A DNA stretch of 24,676 bases, from assembly GCA_041662605.1 (NCBI GenBank), contig JBAZSD010000039.1, positions 1 through 24,676 on the forward strand. The letters run 5' to 3'. This stretch comes from Desulfomonilaceae bacterium. GTDB lineage: Bacteria > Desulfobacterota > Desulfomonilia > Desulfomonilales > Desulfomonilaceae. Both the position numbers and the translations under genes were made by a program. Under the pieces are notes generated by a model. That model did no database searches. It saw nothing but the letters and a program-made list of their open reading frames with translations, and had not been told where the DNA came from. Below, piece by piece: positions 8,557 to 15,738 of this stretch. The stretch's first letter is position 1, and each line of letters starts with the position of its first letter.

Positions 8557-9261
8557 TCAGTGTTTCCGTCCCAGATAAGCCTCAACGATGCGAGAATCGG
8601 TCTGCAGTTCGGCGGCAGGTCCTTCCTGAGCCACACGGCCGCCTTCCAGCACGTAGGCGTAATCTGCTACTTGAAGGGCCTTCCTGGCGTTTTGCTCAAC
8701 AAGTAATATCGTTGTCCGTTCTTTTAAGTCACCGATAATTCGGAAGACTTCCTGAACTATTAGAGGCGCCAAACCAAGTGACGGTTCATCCAACATCAGT
8801 AACCCGGGACGAGACATGAGCGCCCGACCCAACGCGAGCATTTGCTGCTCACCCCCGGATAGTAAATCGGCAGGCTGTCGACGACGATTCTTCAATATGG
8901 TGAAACGCAAATAGATTTCCTCAAGATCTTTGCCAATCTCGGAATCTTTACGGGTGTAAGCTCCGAGGACCAGGTTCTCCTCGACAGTCAATCCCCCGAG
9001 GATCTGCCTTCCTTCCGGCACTTGCGCCAACCCCAAGGCTGTGACGCGATCGGCCCGCCAGCCGGCAATATCACGATCCCGAAATCGAATGGACCCGCTA
9101 TCCGGCCTGAGTATCCCGCTGATTGTGTTGAGAGCGGTCGATTTACCGGCGCCATTTGCCCCCACAAGGGCTACCACACTACCCTGACGCACATTGAAGC
9201 TCACGCCCTTCAATGCCGCAATTGCGCCGTACGAAGTATAAAGATCGCGAACAACGAGCAT
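8557..9261 (-). CDS. livF: branched-chain amino-acid ABC transporter ATPase LivF
   Basis: A 234-aa cytoplasmic ABC ATPase, last gene of the liv operon. Walker A is GANGAGKST, the signature is LLSGGEQQMLALGRAL, Walker B is LLMLDEPS followed by LGLAPLIV, and the H-loop region reads LLVEQNARKAL. The LGLAPLIV/VEQN combination and the length are characteristic of LivF rather than LivG. It pairs with LivG to drive the LivH-LivM permease. It starts 47 bp downstream of livG's stop. Its end is 34 bp from the convergent lutB stop, so both transcripts must terminate in or read through a very short gap. Confidence 0.96.
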   Translation of the reverse strand: MLVVRDLYTSYGAIAALKGVSFNVRQGSVVALVGANGAGKSTALNTISGILRPDSGSIRFRDRDIAGWRADRVTALGLAQVPEGRQILGGLTVEENLVLGAYTRKDSEIGKDLEEIYLRFTILKNRRRQPADLLSGGEQQMLALGRALMSRPGLLMLDEPSLGLAPLIVQEVFRIIGDLKERTTILLVEQNARKALQVADYAYVLEGGRVAQEGPAAELQTDSRIVEAYLGRKH

Positions 9262-9308
9262 AGAAGTTGATCTCCTACTTTATTCCACCGATAACCGGAG
9301 TCTCTCGA

Positions 9309-10088
9309 TTAATGTTCTTTGCCTAGATACGCCTCGATTACGTGAGGTTCATTGCGGACAAAATCTGGTGGTCCCTCAGCGATTTTCAATCCGAAGTTCA
9401 GGACTATCACGAGATCGCTCATGCGCATGATCATGTCCATATCATGCTCTATGATGAGAATAGTCAATGAACTCTCCCTAAGCTCCAGTAAAAACTCGGA
9501 AAGCTGGTCAGTCTCAGCGCTGTTCATACCCGCAGCGGGTTCATCCAGCAACAGTAGGCGCGGCTCCAGCGCCAAGGCTCTCGCTATCTCAACTCTTCTC
9601 TGATCACCATAAGAAAGGGCGCGGGCGTGCACGTCCGCAAGATGTTCCATGCGCAAGCGCTTCAGGAGGGCAAGGGCCGCCTGACGGGAGGCTCGTTCAT
9701 CAGCTCTGCTCCGAGGCAGGCGCAACAGGGTTTCAATCAAGGTTCCGGTCTGCTTGAGGTGATGTCCTAGTACCACATTTTCGAGAACGGAGAGATCACC
9801 GAAGAGACGAATATTCTGGAAAGTTCGACCGATGCCGCGCTCAGCGATTCGATACGGCGCCAATCCGTTAATCGAGCGTCCTTCAAGCAAGATGTCGCCA
9901 TCCGAAAGCGGCCCCAATCCACTTATTATGTTTATAAGCGTTGTCTTGCCGGCTCCGTTCGGACCAATCAGGCCACAAATTGCGCCCTTCGGCACATCGA
10001 ATGAAACGTTCTCGAGCGCCTTCAAACCGCCGAACACTCTGGTGACATTCTTGATTTCAAGAATTGGCGAGGCTGATTGCTGTGTCAT
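9309..10088 (-). CDS. livG: branched-chain amino-acid ABC transporter ATPase LivG
   Basis: A 259-aa ABC ATPase. Walker A GPNGAGKTT, LivG-type segment GRTFQNIRLFGDLSVLENV, signature LSYGDQRRVEIARAL, Walker B LLLLDEPAAGMN, and H-loop ILIIEHDMDMIM. The GMN after Walker B and the long insertion before the signature (about 110-135) identify LivG. Partner of LivF. A 114-bp gap separates it from livM; nothing gene-like is in that gap. The family handles leucine, isoleucine and valine, but close relatives also import other amino acids, amides and short-chain compounds. Confidence 0.96.
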   Translation of the reverse strand: MTQQSASPILEIKNVTRVFGGLKALENVSFDVPKGAICGLIGPNGAGKTTLINIISGLGPLSDGDILLEGRSINGLAPYRIAERGIGRTFQNIRLFGDLSVLENVVLGHHLKQTGTLIETLLRLPRSRADERASRQAALALLKRLRMEHLADVHARALSYGDQRRVEIARALALEPRLLLLDEPAAGMNSAETDQLSEFLLELRESSLTILIIEHDMDMIMRMSDLVIVLNFGLKIAEGPPDFVRNEPHVIEAYLGKEH

Positions 10089-10202
10089 GACTCTCGCTCA
10101 CATAGCGTATTGACACTTGCCGGAGCCCGAAACAATCTGAGAGAGTCCGGCTGGTGGCCTTGAACACGTTGACGTCGTTCCCTATTCTTATTGCGGTTCA
10201 TA

Positions 10203-11159
10203 TCATTCACGGTCCTTGGATGTTTTATCAGCATGGGAACGTGACAGCCATTGGAATGAGAATATCTTTCGCAGTAAAGCCATGATTCTGGGGTCTGCAA
10301 GACCAGAAGGTAGATAGATTATCGACAGCATGATGATCAGACCGTTCACTATATCGCGTTGGTCTTTAAGGAAACGAAGAGTTTCAGGCAATGACGTCAG
10401 CACGGTAGCGCCGAGTATCGGTCCGACCCAGTGAGTCATTCCACCTAGCACGGCATAGGCCAGGATATCAACGCCACGGCTAAACACGTAATTGTGTGGA
10501 TCAATCACCCGGACAATCGGGGCGCTCAGCGCTCCTGCGCCGGCAGCGATTGCGGAACCAAGCACAAACGCCAGAAGCTTGTATCGGACTACATTGACGC
10601 CCAGGGTTGAAGCCGCTGTTTCGTCCTGCCTGATCGACGCCAGAATTCGACCGTACCGGGAATTATGGAGTGTAGCGAGTAGATATATGACCACTATCAC
10701 GTAGATAAGGATAGGCCAGGTAGTATCAGGCAAACCCATTACCAGTTTAGGCGTTGTATATGTCAGGGTTATGCCTTCAGCGCCATTGAAGACCGTAATG
10801 TCCTTGTTGTCGCTAAATAGTCTGACTACTTTGTCACCATTAAGGGCGATTATCCTGACGATCTCACCAAAACCCAGCGTCGCGATCGCCAGGTAAATAT
10901 CACGCAGGCCCAGCACAAGCATCCCAATGGGGATGGCTAAGGCCACCCCAAGCACAATAGCCAGCGCGAAACCGAGGCTAAATGGCATATGCGCCTCAGC
11001 AAAGACGATAGCTACCGTGTAGGCCCCGATCGCCATAAATCCGGCGTTGGACAATGACAGAAGGCCCGTGGCCAGGGTGATATAGATGCTAAGCCCCAAG
11101 GCGATATTAATCAGCACGAAATTAATAGTTGAGATATTGTTGGAGACAAATTCTGGCAT
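10203..11159 (-). CDS. livM: branched-chain amino-acid ABC permease LivM
   Basis: A 318-aa integral membrane permease with about nine hydrophobic segments. Family landmarks are the early GLLSLSNAGFMAIGAY motif, the EAA-like cytoplasmic loop RYGRILASIRQDETAASTLG, and AYAVLGGMTHWVGPILGA near the end, all typical of LivM. It forms the channel with LivH, whose stop lies 33 bp upstream. The tail after residue 290 is polar. Substrate class follows from the operon, not from this sequence alone. Confidence 0.95.
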   Translation of the reverse strand: MPEFVSNNISTINFVLINIALGLSIYITLATGLLSLSNAGFMAIGAYTVAIVFAEAHMPFSLGFALAIVLGVALAIPIGMLVLGLRDIYLAIATLGFGEIVRIIALNGDKVVRLFSDNKDITVFNGAEGITLTYTTPKLVMGLPDTTWPILIYVIVVIYLLATLHNSRYGRILASIRQDETAASTLGVNVVRYKLLAFVLGSAIAAGAGALSAPIVRVIDPHNYVFSRGVDILAYAVLGGMTHWVGPILGATVLTSLPETLRFLKDQRDIVNGLIIMLSIIYLPSGLADPRIMALLRKIFSFQWLSRSHADKTSKDRE

Positions 11160-11192
11160 GAGATTTACTTATATGTTCATGTTGAGCGCTTT

Positions 11193-12248
11193 TTACGCTC
11201 GCACGGCTTTGCTGCGTCCAAAGATGCCGCTGGGTCGTACGAGCAGAACCAGAATGAGCAACGCAAAAACAAAAGCGTCACGAAAACTGCTATCAATATA
11301 AGCGACACTAAGGACTCGTATCATTCCTACGAGAAACGCCGCCATAGCGGCGCCTCCAATGCTCCCCATCCCTCCGACAATAATGACGGTTAGCCCGGCC
11401 AGTTCCACCTCATTGCCCATAGTGGGCTCCAAGCGGTTGAACGCAAGGCCCAGGAGCACCCCAGCGGCCCCAGCGAGAGCGCCTGAAATAAAAAATGTCT
11501 GGGCAATGACATAATCGACGTTTATGCCAAGAAGCCGGGAAGTTCGTTCGCTCCATGCAATGGCGCGGATAGCCCGACCCATTTGTGTTCTGTTAATCAG
11601 CAGGCTCAAAAGGAGCATAAGCGCCAGAGACAGGCCCAAGACCAGCGCCTGAATAGGCGATATTACGGCGTTTTCAGTGATCTGGTATGGCTTTACAGGG
11701 AACAGATTCGCCGGAAAACGAGAGACCTGGGCGCCGAACTCGTTTATGGCGAGGCTGACAAGAATGAATGTAGCCCCAATCGAAGAGATCATGGGCGCCA
11801 GGTGAGGGACTTCCCGAATCCGCAGGGGTCTGATACTCCTGTAATCCTGGACAAAACCAACCAGCATGATTAACGCTCCCGCGAGCGTAATGCCGGTCTT
11901 GACAGGGTAGCCCCAGTGACCAACCATCCCTAACAGCAGGAGGATGAAACCACCCCATAAGACCAACCCACCGGATGTTAGGGAACGCAGAGGTTTGAAC
12001 GCGAGTCGATCAAGTAATACAGCCAGCAGCCCAGCTCCGACCATTGCGACAGGAATTGAGTACCACAGTGGCCAATTCAGTTTCGTGACGCACAGAAACG
12101 CAAAAAACGCTCCCCACATGAACGTGGCTCCCTGCGCCAGATTAATGATGTCGAGGACACCAAACACCAGGGTGTATCCCATAGCAAAAAGGGCGAGGGC
12201 CGCCCCTTGCCACAAGCCATTAATCAGTTGCTGAGGGAGTTCTTGCAT
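11193..12248 (-). CDS. livH: branched-chain amino-acid ABC permease LivH, long form
   Basis: A 351-aa permease with the LivH landmarks: GAALALFAMGYTLVFG and INLAQGATFMWGA near the N-terminus, RAIAWSERTSRLLGINVD as the EAA loop, and VIIVGGMGSIGGA near the C-terminus, ending in RPSGIFGR. Usual LivH length is about 290-300. The extra length is a block of about 55 residues between two PLR motifs (86-88 and 141-143), carrying two hydrophobic stretches (about 93-109 and 119-134) that could be two added transmembrane helices. In ordinary LivH the first PLR runs straight into the APLISTIG motif (here APMISSIG, 151-158). Reading frame is intact, so the insertion is probably functional. It follows livK after a 70-bp gap that holds a hairpin. 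Confidence 0.94.
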   Translation of the reverse strand: MQELPQQLINGLWQGAALALFAMGYTLVFGVLDIINLAQGATFMWGAFFAFLCVTKLNWPLWYSIPVAMVGAGLLAVLLDRLAFKPLRSLTSGGLVLWGGFILLLLGMVGHWGYPVKTGITLAGALIMLVGFVQDYRSIRPLRIREVPHLAPMISSIGATFILVSLAINEFGAQVSRFPANLFPVKPYQITENAVISPIQALVLGLSLALMLLLSLLINRTQMGRAIRAIAWSERTSRLLGINVDYVIAQTFFISGALAGAAGVLLGLAFNRLEPTMGNEVELAGLTVIIVGGMGSIGGAAMAAFLVGMIRVLSVAYIDSSFRDAFVFALLILVLLVRPSGIFGRSKAVRA

Positions 12249-12273
12249 ACACGAACCTTCAATGGAGAGGATA

Positions 12274-12297
12274 AGAGCCGGAGATGATTCCGGCTCT
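12274..12297 (-). promoter_or_regulatory. hairpin between livK and livH
   Basis: Perfect 8-bp arms AGAGCCGG / CCGGCTCT around an 8-nt loop, in the gap after livK. No U-run follows on the minus strand, so it is not a standard intrinsic terminator. Stable hairpins after the binding-protein gene commonly protect its mRNA or partly stop transcription, which keeps the binding protein in excess over the permease. Confidence 0.6.
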
Positions 12298-12318
12298 CCG
12301 TTTCGTAGTGGTTATCTC

Positions 12319-13476
12319 CTATTTATATAGCACAAATTTCCCGTTTTTGATGATCTGGACTACAGGAGAATGTACCGGCTCCCGGTTAGCGTCGAATGAG
12401 AATTTTCCCAATACTGTGTCGAGGTCCCTGATTTTGGCCATAGCGTCCCGGATCGCGGTTGGATTGCTTGAACCTGCGGTTTTGATGGCGTTGGCAAGGA
12501 TATAAACCCCGGTGTACGCCTGGGCGGCGAACTGGTCAGGATTGGCGCCGTATTTTTTGTGATAGGCTTCAACAAAAGCTTTGTTACCGGGCGTGTCGTT
12601 ACTGATCAACCAGGCTGCGCCGGTAATGGCTCCTTCAGCCGCTGGTCCGGCGAGCTGAGCCAATTTAGGGGAATTGAAGCCATTACCACCGATGAATGGG
12701 ACAGACTCAGGAATACCAAGCTGCCGTCCCTGGCTCATAATGCCGGCCGCTTCTTCAGCCAGAGCGGAGACGATAATAGCGTCAGGCTTGAGCCCCTTAA
12801 TTTTTGTCAACTGGGCGGAAAAGTCACTATCGTTCTTGTTAAACGTTTCAGTGGCCAGGATCTGGATGCCTTGGTCATTTAGCGCCTTTTTAAAAGCGTC
12901 ATAGCCACCTTTAGTAAAAACGTCGTCGTTGCCATAAAGTATGGCCACTTTCTTGTATCCCAGCTTGTTTTTTGTCTCTTTAATGGTATTAGGTTGGACC
13001 AACATTTCCGGAAGACTGTCACGGAAAATGTAATCTCCCATCTCGACGATACCACCGGCAGTATTGGATACCGCTAAGACCGGCGTTTTTGCCGCCTGGG
13101 CAATAGGATCGGAGGCCTTGGCCGAGTTTGACAGCGTTGGGCCCAGAATGGCGACCACCTTATATTCTTTAACGAGCTTGTCAAACGCGGTAATTGCTCC
13201 TTCTTTAGTGGAGCGATCATCCTCGGTAATCAGTTTGATCTTGGCTGTTCCAAGCATTCCGGACTTGTTTATTTGTTCGACAGCGAGTTCTGAGGCGTTT
13301 TTCTGGGACGAGCCGTAAACCGCGGCGGCTCCGGTCATCGACCAGACCGCCCCGATGGGAATCTCGCCAGTGAGGGCGTTTGCGCTCGCGGCAGTGGCTG
13401 AACTTGCGTCAATAGCGCCATAAGCGGCGAATAATAAAGCAAAGATCAATAGGAATGAAAAAAAACGCGCTTTCAT
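12319..13476 (-). CDS. livK: branched-chain amino-acid periplasmic binding protein LivJ/LivK
   Basis: A 385-aa type I periplasmic binding protein, first gene of the operon. Residues 1-30 form a classic signal peptide (MKAR, hydrophobic core FFSFLLIFALLFAAYG, small residues before the cut); there is no lipobox Cys, so it should be soluble in the periplasm. Family features: PIGAVWSMTGAAAVYG at the mature N-terminus, ILGPTLSNSAKASDPIAQ, and KVAILYGNDDVFTKGGYDAFKKAL in the hinge region. GGAGG sits seven bases before the ATG, a very strong signal that fits high expression. Ligand may be Leu/Ile/Val or a related compound; binding residues cannot be assigned by eye. Confidence 0.95.
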   Translation of the reverse strand: MKARFFSFLLIFALLFAAYGAIDASSATAASANALTGEIPIGAVWSMTGAAAVYGSSQKNASELAVEQINKSGMLGTAKIKLITEDDRSTKEGAITAFDKLVKEYKVVAILGPTLSNSAKASDPIAQAAKTPVLAVSNTAGGIVEMGDYIFRDSLPEMLVQPNTIKETKNKLGYKKVAILYGNDDVFTKGGYDAFKKALNDQGIQILATETFNKNDSDFSAQLTKIKGLKPDAIIVSALAEEAAGIMSQGRQLGIPESVPFIGGNGFNSPKLAQLAGPAAEGAITGAAWLISNDTPGNKAFVEAYHKKYGANPDQFAAQAYTGVYILANAIKTAGSSNPTAIRDAMAKIRDLDTVLGKFSFDANREPVHSPVVQIIKNGKFVLYK

Positions 13477-13510
13477 GTCTTGGCCTCCATTTGGAAGATT
13501 TTTTGATATA

Positions 13511-13533
13511 GACAGAATTTATCTCATTCCGTC
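13511..13533. promoter_or_regulatory. operator-like dyad upstream of livK
   Basis: GACAGAAT (13511-13518) and ATTCCGTC (13526-13533) form an inverted repeat with one mismatch around TTATCTC, centred about 45 bp before the livK ATG. The middle contains GATAAAT on the minus strand, a fair -10 candidate, so the dyad probably overlaps the promoter and could be a repressor site. No clear -35 was found. Confidence 0.45.
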
Positions 13534-13798
13534 TGCTCTTGAAAGATCACAATTAGGAAATTCTTGATCATGGGTCTGCATGGGCCTCTCGTCCCTACAA
13601 AGCAAGGGGAACACTGTCCCGATTAGCGATTGACCACTAGAAACCTTTCGATGTTACCACACCACTGCGGGTCCGGCAATCTCGATTACAACAATTAGGG
13701 GCTATAAGGTTGACAAGCAAACGATCGATATGCTTGAATGCCTCTCAATACGCTAGGCGCTTTCATAAGTTCTTTTGTGGCGTATATGTTTTGCCGGA
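13534..13798. other. intergenic spacer between liv operon and tRNA-Arg
   Basis: With the dyad region this is a gene-free stretch of 322 bp (13477-13798). Beyond the livK promoter region I see no ORF, repeat or strong hairpin. The tRNA promoter should lie in its right part, for example around the TTCTTTTGTGGCGTATATGT stretch (13770-13789), but no clean -35/-10 pair stands out. Confidence 0.4.
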
Positions 13799-13875
<77 letters not shown>

Positions 13876-13914
13876 AAGAATTTCAATAAGTTAGCTTACG
13901 AATTCCCGCCTAAA

Positions 13915-13926
13915 TTGACTTGTCAA
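13915..13926. promoter_or_regulatory. palindrome next to tRNA 3' end
   Basis: TTGACTTGTCAA, arms TTGAC/GTCAA with a 2-nt centre, lies 40 bp from the tRNA end and 15 bp from a tandem repeat, just outside the integrase gene. It may be a recombinase or excisionase binding site. Position and symmetry are the only evidence. Confidence 0.35.
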
Positions 13927-13940
13927 TCAAGGGTTTTTCA

Positions 13941-13962
13941 AAAAAGGTAACAAAAAGGTAAC
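13941..13962. repeat. tandem AAAAAGGTAAC repeat, possible integrase arm site
   Basis: Two exact adjoining copies of the 11-mer AAAAAGGTAAC (13941-13951, 13952-13962) lie between the tRNA and the integrase stop. Tyrosine integrases bind short direct repeats (arm-type sites) flanking the core, so this is a good candidate for such a site. Confidence 0.5.
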
Positions 13963-13981
13963 GCGGGCCAGTTTTTAAATC

Positions 13982-15127
13982 CTATTTTCCGGCGTTTGAC
14001 GCGACTAGAATTTGCGTTAACCCGTTGTCGTAAGTGAATTTGTCTATAGCCGACACAAGCTCCTCATCGCTGACAAATCCATACCGCTCTGAAACATTCA
14101 ACGCTTTTCCAGCATGACCCATTATCAATTCCCGTATCTCTGAATCAATACCGCTTCGCCTCGCGTTTGTCTTCCAACTGTGTCTCAAATCGTGAAAGCA
14201 CGGCGTGGGTGTTTCCCAATTGAGTTTCTTTAACGCGCGTGGCCATGGTTGCTGAATCGATTGCGGCGCAACCTGAAATAGCTTGTCGTCATTCAACGAC
14301 CTGATCTTCCCTATACGTTCAAATACCTGGATGAGTTCGCGATGGATCGGAACACGTTTACATTTTCCTTCTTTCGTGTCTGTCGCGTGAAAGGATATAA
14401 TCCGTTTCGAAAGATTCACGTTGCTCCATCGAAGTTTGAAAACTTCACCCTTTCGCATCCCTGACAGATAGCTCATCCATATCATGTCCTGAAACCACAA
14501 AGGGCAAAGATCCTTGATCCTTTCGACATCCCCAAGACCAATATAAACCTGGCGTTCCCCAGATTTCTCGCTCAGTTTCTTTATCTGCCGGCATGGATTG
14601 ATTTCCAGGACCTGATGTTCGATCAGGACCCGGAAGACCCCGCTAATAGCCGACATTTCACGATTTATAGTAGCGTTTGTTACGCCTTCTTGTGACCGAT
14701 TTTCTCGATACGCCTTCAAAACAGGGATCGTGATGTCCTTAATAGGTCTGTTTTTCCCAAAATATTTTACTAGGTGGGCCAGTTTCTGGTGATACCGTTT
14801 CGGCATACTCAAGCTCTTGAAGCTGGGATCATTGACGTAAAGTTCCACAGCCTTCCAAAAAGTGATTACTTTTGGCGGGCGCTTGGCCTGGGAGGGTTGC
14901 AACGCCTCCGGCATCTCCCAGTTTTGGTTTACGAACAACTTCACACAGGCTTGACGGCCATTAATTGATAACTGGGAATAATCCGACTTCCTTAAGGCCT
15001 CGATTAACTCAGCTTCAATAGCCAACGCCTGACGTTTATTTTCACAGTCTTTAAGGCTTAACTTGATAATGTCCCCAAAAGGACGAAAGAAAACATACCA
15101 GGTTTTTCCTTGTTTCTTCACCGACAT
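13982..15127 (-). CDS. int: tyrosine recombinase (phage-type integrase)
   Basis: A 381-aa integrase. N-terminal part: a short arm-binding-like region (1-60) and a SAM-like core-binding domain (about 85-180). The C-terminal catalytic domain (about 195-360) has the full catalytic set: Arg225 (SGMRKGE), Lys252 (TKEGK), His312-x2-Arg315 (HDLRHSW), His338 (MGHAG) and nucleophile Tyr349 (SERYGF). It should therefore be active. It catalyses site-specific integration, presumably at the adjacent tRNA-Arg 3' end, forming a covalent 3'-phosphotyrosine. Start ATG at 15127, with AAAGGAG 11 bases upstream; it overlaps the end of the HTH gene by 10 bp, so the two are translationally coupled. Its stop is 106 bp from the tRNA. 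Confidence 0.95.
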   Translation of the reverse strand: MSVKKQGKTWYVFFRPFGDIIKLSLKDCENKRQALAIEAELIEALRKSDYSQLSINGRQACVKLFVNQNWEMPEALQPSQAKRPPKVITFWKAVELYVNDPSFKSLSMPKRYHQKLAHLVKYFGKNRPIKDITIPVLKAYRENRSQEGVTNATINREMSAISGVFRVLIEHQVLEINPCRQIKKLSEKSGERQVYIGLGDVERIKDLCPLWFQDMIWMSYLSGMRKGEVFKLRWSNVNLSKRIISFHATDTKEGKCKRVPIHRELIQVFERIGKIRSLNDDKLFQVAPQSIQQPWPRALKKLNWETPTPCFHDLRHSWKTNARRSGIDSEIRELIMGHAGKALNVSERYGFVSDEELVSAIDKFTYDNGLTQILVASNAGK

Positions 15128-15441
15128 AAGAGCGCGATCTCCTTTGTTAAAGATTTCACGCCATTTTCCTTATCCCCCGGATCATCTTCATTTGCCAAAG
15201 ATCCGTTTTCTACAGGTCCCGTCCAAGGTCTATCATAATCGCGCGCGCGGTCAACAATTTTTTTGGGTGGAGAGACGATCCGACGGGAAAGAAAATTTTC
15301 CAACTCAGTCTCAGCAATTAACCTTCGCCTTTCAGAAACTTGAATATATTCCAATTTACCCGCTTTCAACCATCGATACATAGTTATTTCCGACACATGC
15401 AGTTCTTGAGCCGCCTGAATCGGCGTATAATACTTTTCCAC
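15118..15441 (-). CDS. excisionase-like helix-turn-helix protein
   Basis: A 107-aa protein. Residues 1-55 form a MerR-type/excisionase HTH_17 domain: YTPIQAAQELHVSEITMYRW (recognition helix) then LKAGKLEYIQVSERRRLIAETELENFL, the standard wing pattern. The C-terminal half is polar, probably disordered. Start is GTG at 15441, chosen because GGAGGG lies six bases upstream. It precedes and overlaps int, so it probably acts as recombination directionality factor or as regulator of integrase expression. The TCTAC-rich region just upstream (15527-15678) is a plausible set of binding sites. Confidence 0.85.
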   Translation of the reverse strand: MEKYYTPIQAAQELHVSEITMYRWLKAGKLEYIQVSERRRLIAETELENFLSRRIVSPPKKIVDRARDYDRPWTGPVENGSLANEDDPGDKENGVKSLTKEIALLCR

Positions 15442-15526
15442 GACTACCCTCCAAATTCACCGAGAATCAAATGTTGTTAATTTCAATCTGGAAATGATTT
15501 TGTTTAGTCTCAGTGCCCCTGTAAGC

Positions 15527-15738
15527 TCTACTTTTCTACATCTTAGTTTTTATAAAGTTAAATCAGTGGGTTAAAAAGTAGAGACACAATTCTAGAAATT
15601 CTACTGTTAGGCTATAGTCATCCTAATATTTTCTATTTCCGAAATAGAATGTAGATGATAGTAGAAATAATGCTCTACCTTTTAACTTATTAATATTATT
15701 ATATTATATAGTAATTATAGAATATTAGAAGCGTCTAC
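15527..15738. repeat. cluster of TCTAC/GTAGA repeats
   Basis: TCTAC at 15527, 15535, 15600, 15674 and 15734, and its complement GTAGA at 15578, 15651 and 15661: eight copies in about 210 bp, where about 0.4 would be expected by chance in random sequence of even composition. Flanks are often CT before and T-rich after (CTCTACTTTT, CTCTACCTTTT). The cluster fills the gap between the primase stop and the HTH gene start, the place for promoter and regulator sites of the integration module. Confidence 0.55.
15631..15649. promoter_or_regulatory. perfect palindrome TTCTATTT-CCG-AAATAGAA
   Basis: Perfect 8-bp arms with a 3-nt centre within the AT-rich gap upstream of the HTH-int operon. It is shaped like a dimer operator and sits among the TCTAC repeats; the HTH protein or an element repressor may bind it. 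Confidence 0.5.
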
